From positions 1 through 37,358 of the forward strand of contig CAMFCQ010000021.1 of the NCBI GenBank assembly GCA_945948915.1: a stretch of 37,358 bases of DNA, read 5' to 3'. The notes under the pieces were generated by a model. The model ran no database searches. It was not told where the DNA came from and worked only from the letters and a program-made list of their open reading frames with translations. The stretch is from an uncultured Clostridia bacterium. Lineage in GTDB: Bacteria; Bacillota; Clostridia; Christensenellales; Aristaeellaceae. Of this stretch, positions 23,283 to 31,134 are shown in pieces (positions within the stretch are counted from its first letter, which is position 1; each line of letters opens with the position of its first letter). The translations under genes and the position numbers were made by a program.

Positions 23283-23822
23283 TCATCTGCGCCCTGACCA
23301 CATGTCCTTCGTCATGACATTGATGTGCTCGGTGCGCTTTTCTCCCATCAGCGGCACATCCACAACGCCGCTGTGATGATGCACAAATCCCAGCTTTTCC
23401 TGTACACGCGCCGACTTCCCGTTCCCATCGTAATAGCCGCACCAGATCGTCGTCATGCCCAGCTCCTCAAAGCCCCGGCGGATCAGCTCACCGGCGGCCT
23501 CAGGCACATAGCCTCTTCCCCAGAAGGGCTTGCCCAGCCAGTAGCCCAGCTCGCACTCGTCGCTGCGCCGGGCCGTATGGGAGCGGTCATGCAGGATTAG
23601 CTCTATCGCGCCAATGGCTCTGTTGTCTTCCTTCAGGCACACGGCATAGCACTCCGCGCCCTGCAGCACATGCCGTATGACGTCAAGACTCTCTTCCATA
23701 CACTTGTGCGCAGGCCAGCCGGCAATCGGCCCGACATCCGGATCCTTTGCATATTCGAACAGGCTCTCCGCATCCGTTTCCTGCCACGGGCGAAGGAGCA
23801 GCCGTTGGGTCTGCAGGATCAT
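23283..23822 (-). CDS. GNAT acetyltransferase (RimJ/RimL type)
   Basis: A 179-residue GNAT enzyme. The start TQRLLLRPWQETDAESLFEY and the acetyl-CoA-binding region LGYWLGKPFWGRGYVPEAAG are typical of RimJ/RimL-like N-acetyltransferases. The family acetylates protein N-termini or small amines; the substrate is unknown. GGAGG lies nine bases before the ATG at 23822. It follows a second GNAT gene by 57 bp, in the same direction, and may be expressed from the promoter at 24859. Confidence 0.93.
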   Translation of the reverse strand: MILQTQRLLLRPWQETDAESLFEYAKDPDVGPIAGWPAHKCMEESLDVIRHVLQGAECYAVCLKEDNRAIGAIELILHDRSHTARRSDECELGYWLGKPFWGRGYVPEAAGELIRRGFEELGMTTIWCGYYDGNGKSARVQEKLGFVHHHSGVVDVPLMGEKRTEHINVMTKDMWSGRR

Positions 23823-23879
23823 ATCATCACACCTCCGTATGCATGAATAAGAAGTCTGTGCCGGCGAAAAGCGCAGCCG

Positions 23880-24821
23880 TCACACGCAGTCCGCCGGCAT
23901 CACGCAAACCGGCAGCGCCATCTCCATCGGAAGGAATCCGTCCAGCGCTGCGCAGGCCGCGCGCACCTGTTCCTCATCGTAGAACTTGAACTGATGGTTG
24001 GGCTGCACAGCATACTCCTCGCAGACGGAGGACATCCATCTCGCCCGCTGCCGCTGCCACGGCGCAGCGCAGAGGGTCAGCGTGCCATAGCGCGCGCTCA
24101 GCAGCTTCATCGCGGCGGGGAAATCCGCCTCGTCCTCCAGCAGCAGCTCCGCCATATGGCAGCTGCCTTCATTTCGCCGCAGCGCGCCGAAACCGACGGG
24201 CCTGCCCTCCCTGAGCAGCGCAAACGGCTCGTTGTTCCACGAGCGCAGGATGTCCAGATACGCTCCCTCGCTGCGCGCGCAGAAGCAGGGCTGCCGCCGC
24301 ATCAGCGCAGCGGCCTGCGGCACATGCGCCTGCGTCATGGGCGTCACGTCATAGGCCTGCGCATCGACCGTCCGCAGCGCGTGGCGGGCGTTGTCCGGCG
24401 TGAACTGACCATGCAGCTGATAGCCGGCGTAATCATAGCCGAAGTACTGGTAGCGCTGCCGCTGCCCGCCGAGCACGGCAAACGCTGCGCCCGTCTCCTT
24501 TGCGCGCGCGTCCACCGCGTCCATGATCAGGCGCATGTATCCCTTGCCGCGCGCCCCGGGATGCGTGCTCACCGAACCGACGCCCAGCGTCGTCAGCGTC
24601 CTTTCGCCGATGTGCATCGTCACCGGATAGACCAGCACCGTCGCCGCGATCTTCCCGTCCTCGCGCACGACAAAGTGATGCGCAGCCCCGTCGCCCTGCT
24701 CGCCATAGAGCTTGGGCAGCAGCGTGGCAAAGTCGTGCGGACAGTGCGCCTTGGAAAACACATAATCGATAAACTCAATGATTTCATCCTTTTCGGCCGC
24801 ATCGGCCCAGTATGCGTGCAT
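23880..24821 (-). CDS. GNAT acetyltransferase, Eis-like two-lobed form
   Basis: A 313-residue protein. The N-terminal GNAT lobe has VGSVSTHPGARGKGYMRLIM, the acetyl-CoA pyrophosphate loop, and FAVLGGQRQRYQYFGYD, common to Eis-like proteins. The rest resembles a second, degenerate GNAT lobe (ALLREGRPVGFGALRRNEGS). Eis-type enzymes acetylate amino groups of small molecules or proteins. The ATG at 24821 lies 11 bases after a GAGGGG site; a GTG at 24824 has a better spacing and may be the true start. It precedes the smaller GNAT gene. Confidence 0.85.
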   Translation of the reverse strand: MHAYWADAAEKDEIIEFIDYVFSKAHCPHDFATLLPKLYGEQGDGAAHHFVVREDGKIAATVLVYPVTMHIGERTLTTLGVGSVSTHPGARGKGYMRLIMDAVDARAKETGAAFAVLGGQRQRYQYFGYDYAGYQLHGQFTPDNARHALRTVDAQAYDVTPMTQAHVPQAAALMRRQPCFCARSEGAYLDILRSWNNEPFALLREGRPVGFGALRRNEGSCHMAELLLEDEADFPAAMKLLSARYGTLTLCAAPWQRQRARWMSSVCEEYAVQPNHQFKFYDEEQVRAACAALDGFLPMEMALPVCVMPADCV

Positions 24822-24858
24822 CACGGGTTCATCCCCTCTCATGTGATCATTTGATTTT

Positions 24859-24887
24859 ATTATATCACGCGCAAACACGACGGACAA
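24859..24887 (-). promoter_or_regulatory. Promoter of Eis-like gene
   Basis: Minus-strand TTGTCC (24887-24882) and TATAAT (24864-24859), spacer 17 bp. The -35 is only four bases from the -35 of the divergent promoter. Confidence 0.75.
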
Positions 24888-24891
24888 GTGA

Positions 24892-24920
24892 TTGAACACC
24901 GCCGCGCGGCATGCTACAAT
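24892..24920 (+). promoter_or_regulatory. Promoter of sugar O-acetyltransferase gene
   Basis: TTGAAC (24892-24897) and TACAAT (24915-24920), spacer 17 bp. The start near 24927 leaves a short leader with AGGAGG seven bases before the GTG. Confidence 0.75.
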
Positions 24921-24952
24921 AGATAAAAGAAAAAACACAGGAGGGAACCTGC

Positions 24953-25594
24953 GTGAGCCTCAAGGAACAGATGGAGACCGGCAAGGTCTATATCGAATTC
25001 GGCCATGCTTCCGAGGAAGACAAGGCCTACGAGCAGGTGATCGAGGAGCAGCGCCAGATCGCCAAGGAAATCTGCTTTGACTACAACAACACCCGTCCAA
25101 TGGACGTGGAGCGCAAGGGCGAGCTGCTGAACAAGCTGCTGGGCACCTGCGGCAAGTCCCTGTGGATGGAGGCACCGATTCACTTCGCCTACGGCTGCAA
25201 CACCCACGTGGGCGATCACGTCTACGCCAACTTCAACCTGACCGTCGTGGACGACGGAGAGTGCCGCATCGGCAATTACGTCATGTTCGCACCCAACGTC
25301 GTCATCTCCACCACCGGCCATCCGATTCATCCGTCCTTCCGCGACAAGGGCGCGCAGTTCTCCCTGCCGGTCGTCATCAAGGACCACGTCTGGATCGGCT
25401 CCAACGTGACGATCATGCCGGGCGTGACCATCGGCGAAAACAGTGTCATCGGCGCGGGCAGCGTCGTCACCCGCGACATCCCGGACAACGTCGTCGCCTG
25501 CGGCGTGCCCTGCCGCGTGATGCGCGAAATCACCGAGGAGGACAGGCTGTACTATCGCCCCAGCATGCGGATCAACGAGGACTGGGACAAGTAA
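24953..25594 (+). CDS. Maltose/galactoside-type sugar O-acetyltransferase
   Basis: The 213-residue product has an N-terminal helical mac domain (about 1-60, ending ARKG-like ERKGELLNKLLG) and a left-handed beta-helix of hexapeptide repeats (INYGV-type: IGSNVTIMPGVTIGENSVIG). H123 in STTGHPIHP is the catalytic histidine. It moves an acetyl group from acetyl-CoA to a sugar hydroxyl, in a family covering LacA and Maa. The GTG start at 24953 has AGGAGGG seven bases upstream. The gene is monocistronic and divergent from the Eis-like gene. Confidence 0.93.
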   Translation: MSLKEQMETGKVYIEFGHASEEDKAYEQVIEEQRQIAKEICFDYNNTRPMDVERKGELLNKLLGTCGKSLWMEAPIHFAYGCNTHVGDHVYANFNLTVVDDGECRIGNYVMFAPNVVISTTGHPIHPSFRDKGAQFSLPVVIKDHVWIGSNVTIMPGVTIGENSVIGAGSVVTRDIPDNVVACGVPCRVMREITEEDRLYYRPSMRINEDWDK

Positions 25595-25605
25595 TTTTGC
25601 CCAAG

Positions 25606-25640
25606 CAAACCGCCGATCTCGTCTTGAGACCGGCGGTTTG
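25606..25640. terminator. Bidirectional terminator between acetyltransferase and SseB genes
   Basis: CAAACCGCCG (25606-25615) and CGGCGGTTTG (25631-25640) are perfect arms, extended by TCTC/GAGA inside after one mismatch. The convergent genes both end here. Confidence 0.7.
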
Positions 25641-25660
25641 TCTATGCCCTTTTCGTTTCC

Positions 25661-26242
25661 TTATTTGATCCTGTTCAGCTCATCCCGGCTGAATTTGACG
25701 GCGTTTCTGCCCGGATTGACCACCAGACCGCTGTACGGCCGGGCCATCTGCCGCGCCTCCTCGAAGGAGATGACCGTCACGCGGGACTTTTGCCCGAACA
25801 CCGGCAGCAGCGCGGTGAAGTCCGTAAACAGCGGCACCCATTCCTCCTTCGTCTTGTGATAGACAAGGGAGCGCAGGTGAACCCGTCGGCTGTCGGCATG
25901 CTTGGCCAGGCGATAGCCCGGATTGCCGCGCGTAACGATATGCTGATTCAGCGCGTACAGGCGCTTTGCGCCGAGGGTCGCGTGCAGATCCCGGTCATGC
26001 ACCTCGGCTTCGGGGTTCTCCCCCTCATAGCACATGGGCGCAAGGAACAGCGTATCCGGCAGAACCTTCAGCATCTTCTCCCGAATCTCTGCCCGCTGCG
26101 CCTCGTCCTCGCAGGAAAGCCACTGTGCATACAGCGTTCCAAATGCGCCGACGCGGTCGATCTGATCCTTTTTCTTCGCCGGTTCCCCGCCCTTGGGCGC
26201 AAAGCCCGCCATCCTGCGCAGGTTGTCCAAAAAAGAAGCCAT
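25661..26242 (-). CDS. SseB-domain protein
   Basis: A 193-residue cytosolic protein. The C-terminal half has the SseB N-terminal-domain pattern: VPLFTDFTALLPVFGQKSRV, SFEEARQMA, then SGLVVNPGRNAVKFSRDEL. The first 90 residues are helical. SseB proteins were named for serine sensitivity in E. coli; the biochemical role is unclear. The start is put at the ATG of MASFLDN (26242), ten bases after GGAGG; the ATG at 26251 is too near that site. It has its own promoter at 26315-26343. Confidence 0.8.
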   Translation of the reverse strand: MASFLDNLRRMAGFAPKGGEPAKKKDQIDRVGAFGTLYAQWLSCEDEAQRAEIREKMLKVLPDTLFLAPMCYEGENPEAEVHDRDLHATLGAKRLYALNQHIVTRGNPGYRLAKHADSRRVHLRSLVYHKTKEEWVPLFTDFTALLPVFGQKSRVTVISFEEARQMARPYSGLVVNPGRNAVKFSRDELNRIK

Positions 26243-26314
26243 CTCCGCCATTCCTCCACATCTTTGCCTGCCCGCCGCATGCCGTCCTGCGTCGCGCCTG
26301 TCATATTTTGTCCC

Positions 26315-26343
26315 ATTTTACCATAAAATGTGCAGGTGGACAA
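26315..26343 (-). promoter_or_regulatory. Promoter of SseB-domain gene
   Basis: Minus-strand TTGTCC (26343-26338) and TAAAAT (26320-26315), spacer 17 bp, lying between the permease stop and the SseB-domain gene. Confidence 0.7.
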
Positions 26344-26368
26344 GCCTGCCCGGGCGCATGGAGGAACA

Positions 26369-27475
26369 TTACAGCCCCAAACGCGCCAGCAGGTAGAGCA
26401 CCGCGAGGAAGGCAAGGTTCAGCGCCGTAAAGATGCCCAGATATCGCCCTGCCCTTGCGCCCTCCGTCTTCATGTAGAGCTTGAAGGAAATGAGGCTAGC
26501 CAGCGAGGCCACCAGCGTACCCAGGCCGCCCAGGTCCACGCCGCGCATCAGCGCCGCCGCATCCTCCGTAAAGCCGGAGAGCATCAGCGCCGCAGGCACG
26601 TTGCTGATGACCTGCGAAGCCAGAATACCCACCTCCAGCTCCCGTTCCGCAATCACGCCGCCGAGCAGCGTGCGGACGGCCTCCAGACGACCCAGATTGC
26701 CCACGAAGATGAAGAAGCACACGAACGTCAGCAGCAGCGCATAGTCAATCTGCTCAAGCAGCGTGCGCTCCGTCAGCAGCGTGCTCACCATCACCGCCGC
26801 AAAGCTCGCCCACTTGGGGATCACGCCCAGCACGCTCATCAGGCACAGCGCAAACTGTATGCCGTGCAGCACGAGCATGGAAGTACGCAGCGTCCCCTCC
26901 GCCGCGCCCGCGCTTGCCGCGCCCAGCGGCTTCGGGCGCACCAGCAGGCAGGCGAGCATCAACAGCGCAAGGCTTGCAGCCGTCAGCGGGCCAACGGCGC
27001 GCAGAAAGCCACCCAGCGGCATGCCGTAGTGCGCATAGAGATACAGGTTCTGCGGGTTGCCAATCGGCGTCGCCATGCTGCCCAGGTTCGCCGCGATGGT
27101 TTCCAGCGTCACCGTCAGCATCAGCTGCCCCGGCTGTGCAGCCAGCAGTACACACGTCAGCGGCACAAAGGTAATGAGCGCCACATCGTTGGTCACCAGC
27201 ATCGCCGAAAAGAAGCAGGCCAGCGACAGCAGCACACACAGCATGCGCGTGTTGCCCGCACGGCGAACAAGCGCACGGCAGAGGCGATCCATCATGCCGC
27301 AGCGCTTGAGGCCCGCTACCACGGTCATCAGCGCACACAGCAGCATCAGCACGTCCACATCCACATAGCCTGCATAGCTCGCGTCCGGGGGAACCAGCAG
27401 CATCGACGCCAGTGCCGCCACGCAGGCGATGAGCAGCACCTTTTCGCCCCAAAGGTATCCAAGCAACTTCTTCAT
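26369..27475 (-). CDS. Anion permease, ArsB/SLC13 (citrate-type) family
   Basis: A 368-residue membrane protein with about ten hydrophobic segments. It has the two family clamp motifs: SAMLVTNDVALITFVPL with GSMATPIGNPQNL in the first half, and SQVISNVPAALMLSGF in the second. Members of the ion-transporter superfamily move arsenite, citrate, dicarboxylates or Na+; the substrate here is unknown. The ATG at 27475 is weakly preceded by GGAAG; the frame extends upstream but has no ribosome site. A long polypurine leader precedes it. Confidence 0.85.
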   Translation of the reverse strand: MKKLLGYLWGEKVLLIACVAALASMLLVPPDASYAGYVDVDVLMLLCALMTVVAGLKRCGMMDRLCRALVRRAGNTRMLCVLLSLACFFSAMLVTNDVALITFVPLTCVLLAAQPGQLMLTVTLETIAANLGSMATPIGNPQNLYLYAHYGMPLGGFLRAVGPLTAASLALLMLACLLVRPKPLGAASAGAAEGTLRTSMLVLHGIQFALCLMSVLGVIPKWASFAAVMVSTLLTERTLLEQIDYALLLTFVCFFIFVGNLGRLEAVRTLLGGVIAERELEVGILASQVISNVPAALMLSGFTEDAAALMRGVDLGGLGTLVASLASLISFKLYMKTEGARAGRYLGIFTALNLAFLAVLYLLARLGL

Positions 27476-27577
27476 CACTGTTTTCTTCCATCCTTCTTCC
27501 GTTCTTCTTCTGTTCTTCTTCCATTCTGAATTCGGTGCTCTCCCCGTCGGTTCCGGAGTTCCTTCAATCCGCTGTGC

Positions 27578-27606
27578 AGTATACACCCAAACCGCGCTTT
27601 GCACAA
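27578..27606 (-). promoter_or_regulatory. Promoter of anion permease
   Basis: Minus-strand TTGTGC (27606-27601) and TATACT (27583-27578), spacer 17 bp. The leader is about 95 nt and includes the polypurine tract. Confidence 0.65.
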
Positions 27607-27749
27607 GGGCGTTATTCTGTTGCTTTCGTGCACACTAGAAAACGAAGCTTACATACAAGTCAATTGCATAATTCCCGCATTCGGACGCTTCAGTCTCGGC
27701 ATTTCGGCAATTTAAAGCATTATTATTTCAATTTTGTTTGAAACAGGGC

Positions 27750-27778
27750 TTGTAATTCTCCGGAAGATTCTGTATAAT
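27750..27778 (+). promoter_or_regulatory. Promoter of liv operon
   Basis: TTGTAA (27750-27755) and TATAAT (27773-27778), spacer 17 bp, about 35 bp before the livJ ATG. Confidence 0.8.
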
Positions 27779-27813
27779 GCACCTATCACTCTCATTTAAG
27801 GAGGCAACCTTAT

Positions 27814-28992
27814 ATGAAAAAGACCCTCGCAGCCGCATTGGCCCTTGTCATGACCCTGTTTGGCGCTTCCGCCCTGGCGGACACCGTGAAGATCGGCGTG
27901 TTCGAGCCGGCGTCCGGCGACAACGGCGCCGGCGGCAAGCAGGAGGTCATCGGCATCGAGTATGCCAATTCTGTCGTTCCCACCGTCGAAGTCGGCGGCA
28001 AGACCTATGACGTCGAGCTGGTCATCGTCGATAACCAGTCCGCGACCGACAAGGCCGTCTCCGCTGCCCAGGAGCTGGTTGACGCCGGCGTCTCCATCGT
28101 GCTGGGCTCCTACGGCTCCGGCGTGTCCATGGCGGGCGGCGAGGTCTTCGCCGACGCCGAGGTTCCGGCCATCGGCTGCTCCTGCACCAACCCGGGCGTG
28201 ACCTCTCTGTGCGACTACTACTGGCGCGTCTGCTTCCTGGATCCGTTCCAGGGCACCGTCATGGCGAACTTCGCCAAGGATGAGTTCGGCGCGAAGACCG
28301 CGTACGTCCTCAGCCAGCTGGGTGACGACTACACCACCGGCCTGGCCACCTACTTCGCCAAGGCGTTTGAGGAGATGGGCGGCACCGTCATCAACGAGCA
28401 GTTCACCGAAGGCACCTCCGACTACACCGCTTACCTGACCAACGCGGTCAACGGCGGCGCGGACGTCATCTTCTGCCCGACCAGCACCACCGTCGCTTCC
28501 CTGCTGATCAATCAGGCCGCTTCCATGAACATCGCGCTGCCGCTGCTGGCCGGCGATACCTGGGAGTCCTCCGTCATCCTGGACGCCGCCAAGGGCACCA
28601 GCCTGACCATCTGCATGTCCACCTTCTTTGACGAGAACGACGAGTCCTCCACCGAGGCTGCCGAGTTCGTCAAGGGCTTCAAGGCCTGGCTGAACGCCAA
28701 CGCCGACAAGAAGACCAACAACGGCGGAAACGACATCGTCGCTGCAGTCTCCGCGCTGGGCTATGACGCGTACATGGTCGCCATCGAGGCCATCAAGGCT
28801 GCCGACTCCATCGAGGGCGCGGCCATCGCCGAGGCGCTCCCGACCGTCGTCACCACCGGCGTGACCGGCTCCATCTCCTTTGATGAGATCGGCGACGCCA
28901 ACAAGGACATGGCCTACATCAAGAAGGCCAACACCGAGACCGTCGCGTTCGACTTCGTGAAGACCCAGACCGTTGCGGAACTCGCGGAATAA
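27814..28992 (+). CDS. livJ: Branched-chain amino acid ABC transporter, substrate-binding protein
   Basis: The 392-residue product has a signal peptide (1-22, ending ASALA-DTVKIG) and a type I periplasmic-binding fold of the Leu/Ile/Val class. It begins VKIGVFEPASGDNGAGGKQE, with the ligand-site segments VLGSYGSGVSMAG and AIGCSCTNPGVT. There is no lipobox cysteine at the cleavage site. Binding-protein, two permease and two ATPase genes in the order J-H-M-G-F identify the importer. GGAGG lies nine bases before the ATG. The ligand may be any branched-chain or related amino acid, or another small amide, since the family is broad. Confidence 0.93.
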   Translation: MKKTLAAALALVMTLFGASALADTVKIGVFEPASGDNGAGGKQEVIGIEYANSVVPTVEVGGKTYDVELVIVDNQSATDKAVSAAQELVDAGVSIVLGSYGSGVSMAGGEVFADAEVPAIGCSCTNPGVTSLCDYYWRVCFLDPFQGTVMANFAKDEFGAKTAYVLSQLGDDYTTGLATYFAKAFEEMGGTVINEQFTEGTSDYTAYLTNAVNGGADVIFCPTSTTVASLLINQAASMNIALPLLAGDTWESSVILDAAKGTSLTICMSTFFDENDESSTEAAEFVKGFKAWLNANADKKTNNGGNDIVAAVSALGYDAYMVAIEAIKAADSIEGAAIAEALPTVVTTGVTGSISFDEIGDANKDMAYIKKANTETVAFDFVKTQTVAELAE

Positions 28993-29026
28993 TCACAGAC
29001 CCGTTCAGCACTTGATTGTGAATCCT

Positions 29027-29056
29027 GCCGAACCCGCGCGCTCACGCGGGTTCGGC
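29027..29056 (+). terminator. Attenuating hairpin between livJ and livH
   Basis: GCCGAACCCGCG and CGCGGGTTCGGC are perfect 12-bp arms with a 6-nt loop. A weaker hairpin follows near 29085-29120. They lie in the 188-bp gap and would lower permease expression relative to the binding protein, or stabilise the livJ message. Confidence 0.7.
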
Positions 29057-29180
29057 GTCTTCGTCTCAGGAGAAAGCGAGCAAAAGCCCGTCCGCAGCAC
29101 AGCGTCGTGCGCAGACGGCCTCTGCGCCGTTTTCCCTTCATTCGGGGGAACCATCCCGCACAACACGGAGGTTTTCAAGC

Positions 29181-30059
29181 ATGTTTGACAAAATCCTGCC
29201 CTACCTGCTCTCGGGCATCTCGGTAGGCGGTCAGTATGCGCTCATTGCCGTCGGCTATACGATGGTCTACGGCATCCTGCGCCTGATCAACTTTGCCCAC
29301 GGCGATATCTTCACCGCAGCAGGCTTCTTCATGGTGTATCTGTGCACGGCGCTGCCCGTGCAGATCTCCATCCCGCTGGTCATCATCCTCACCGTGCTGC
29401 TGGGCTTCACGGTGGAGCGCATCGCCTACAAGCCGCTGCGCAGCGCGCCGCGCATGTCCGTCATGATCTCCGCCATCGGCGTGAGCTATCTGCTGCAGAA
29501 CCTGATGTGGTATGTGACGGGCGGCCTGGCCAAGCAGTACCCCACCATCCCGTGGATCTCCAACTCCATCACCATCGGCACGGCGACGACCAAGGTCGTC
29601 ACCCTGATCACCCCGCTGCTGACCATCCTGCTGGTCATCGCGCTGGTCACCATCATCCAGAAGACGAAGATCGGCATGGCCATGCGCGCCGTCTCGAAGG
29701 ACTTTGAAACCGCGCAGCTCATGGGTATCAAGATCGACTCCGTCATCTCCACCACGTTCATCATCGGCTCGCTGCTGGCGGCTGTCGGCTCCGTGCTCTA
29801 CTTCTCCAACTACACCTCCGTCACCCCCACCGTCGGCGCGATGCCGGGCCTCAAGGCCTTCGTCGCGGCGGTGTTCGGCGGCATCGGCTCCATCCCGGGC
29901 GCGGTCATCGGCGCGTTCATCATCGGCATCTGCGAGAACATCATCAAGGCGCTGGGCTACACCACGTTCTCCGACGCCTTCACCTTCGCGCTGCTGATCG
30001 TCATCCTGCTGTTCAAGCCCACCGGCCTGTTCGGCGAAAAGACTTCTGAGAAGGTTTGA
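29181..30059 (+). CDS. livH: Branched-chain amino acid ABC transporter permease LivH
   Basis: A 292-residue membrane protein with about eight hydrophobic segments. GGQYALIAVGYTMVYGILRLINFAHGDIF is longer in the family but recognisable, and AVSKDFETAQLMGIKID is the cytoplasmic loop that contacts the ATPase. It forms the channel with LivM. CGGAGG lies upstream of the ATG, and livM starts 10 bp after its stop. Confidence 0.95.
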   Translation: MFDKILPYLLSGISVGGQYALIAVGYTMVYGILRLINFAHGDIFTAAGFFMVYLCTALPVQISIPLVIILTVLLGFTVERIAYKPLRSAPRMSVMISAIGVSYLLQNLMWYVTGGLAKQYPTIPWISNSITIGTATTKVVTLITPLLTILLVIALVTIIQKTKIGMAMRAVSKDFETAQLMGIKIDSVISTTFIIGSLLAAVGSVLYFSNYTSVTPTVGAMPGLKAFVAAVFGGIGSIPGAVIGAFIIGICENIIKALGYTTFSDAFTFALLIVILLFKPTGLFGEKTSEKV

Positions 30060-30069
30060 GGTGAGCAGT

Positions 30070-31134
30070 ATGAAGAAATCCACGAAAAACCTCATCAACA
30101 TCGCGCTGCTCGCCCTGATGTTCGTCGTGCTGTATCTGCTGGAGCAGCAGTTCGGACGCCGCTCCATGCTCATCACCGTGCTCAAGAAGGGCGCCATCTA
30201 CGCGCTCATCGCCGTATCCATGAACCTGCTCAACGGCTTCACGGGCCTGTTCTCCCTGGGCCAGGCGGGCTTCATGCTTGTGGGCGCGTACACCTACGCC
30301 GTGCTCACCATCCCCATGGCCAAGCGCGCGGCGGTCTATCAGTACTATGACGGCGGCATCATCGGCTTCACCGTGCCGGCCATCGTGGGCATCCTCGCCG
30401 CGGGCGCGCTGGCCGCGCTCATCGCCGCGCTGATCGGCCTGCCGGTGCTCAGGCTCAAGAGCGACTACCTCGCCATCGCGACGCTGGGCTTCGCGGAGAT
30501 CATCCGCGCGATCATCCAGTGGGACACCCTCGGCCCGATCACCAACGGCTCCAACCTGCTCAAGACCTACCCGACGTTCAAGTCGGTCATCCCGGTCTTC
30601 GCGGCGGCCACGATCTGCATCGGCATCATCGTTCTTCTGATCAATTCCACCTATGGCCGCGCGTTCAAGGCGATCCGTGACGACGAAATCGCCGCCGAGG
30701 CCATGGGCATCAACCTCTTCCACCACAAGCAGATGGCGTTCGTCATCTCCTCCTTCTTCGCGGGCATCGGCGGCGCGCTGCTGGCCATGTATCAGGGCAG
30801 CCTGCAGGCCAACGCGTTCAAGTCCTCCATGACCTACGAGATCCTGCTCATCGTCGTCATCGGCGGCATGGGCTCCATCAGCGGCAGCGTTCTGGCGAGC
30901 TTCCTGTTCATCGCCGCCAGCGAGTGGTGGCTGCGCTTCCTAGACACGGAGATGGCTCTCTTCGGCGGAACCTTCAAGGTACCGCTGCTGCGCTCCGGCT
31001 TCCGCATGGTCGTCTTCTCCATCGTCATCATGGTGATCGTGCTGTTCTTCCGCCGGGGCATCATGGGCGAGAACGAGCTCTGGGATCTGGTTGAGAAACG
31101 GACCAAGAAAGCGAAGGGAGGCGCCAAGCGATGA
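30070..31134 (+). CDS. livM: Branched-chain amino acid ABC transporter permease LivM
   Basis: A 354-residue membrane protein with about nine segments. SLGQAGFMLVGAYTYA and AIRDDEIAAEAMGINLFHHK (the ATPase-coupling loop) are LivM signatures, and GGMGSISGSVLASFLF is a C-terminal one. The ATG at 30070 is chosen because GAGGTGA lies just upstream; a GTG at 30061 is in frame but weaker. The stop overlaps the livG ATG in ATGA. Confidence 0.94.
   Translation: MKKSTKNLINIALLALMFVVLYLLEQQFGRRSMLITVLKKGAIYALIAVSMNLLNGFTGLFSLGQAGFMLVGAYTYAVLTIPMAKRAAVYQYYDGGIIGFTVPAIVGILAAGALAALIAALIGLPVLRLKSDYLAIATLGFAEIIRAIIQWDTLGPITNGSNLLKTYPTFKSVIPVFAAATICIGIIVLLINSTYGRAFKAIRDDEIAAEAMGINLFHHKQMAFVISSFFAGIGGALLAMYQGSLQANAFKSSMTYEILLIVVIGGMGSISGSVLASFLFIAASEWWLRFLDTEMALFGGTFKVPLLRSGFRMVVFSIVIMVIVLFFRRGIMGENELWDLVEKRTKKAKGGAKR

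Larger units (their letters stand above)
27476..27813. other. 338-bp divergent control region, permease/liv operon
   Basis: It contains the permease promoter (27578-27606), a polypurine/polypyrimidine tract just upstream of the permease ATG (27480-27528), an AT-rich stretch (27650-27745) and the livJ promoter (27750-27778). No gene is seen. I looked for a CodY-type box before livJ and found only a poor match. Confidence 0.6.

Noticed and set aside
27734..27748. CodY-like box (AATTTTGTTTGAAA) before livJ
   Set aside because: Too many mismatches to the AATTTTCWGAAAATT consensus.
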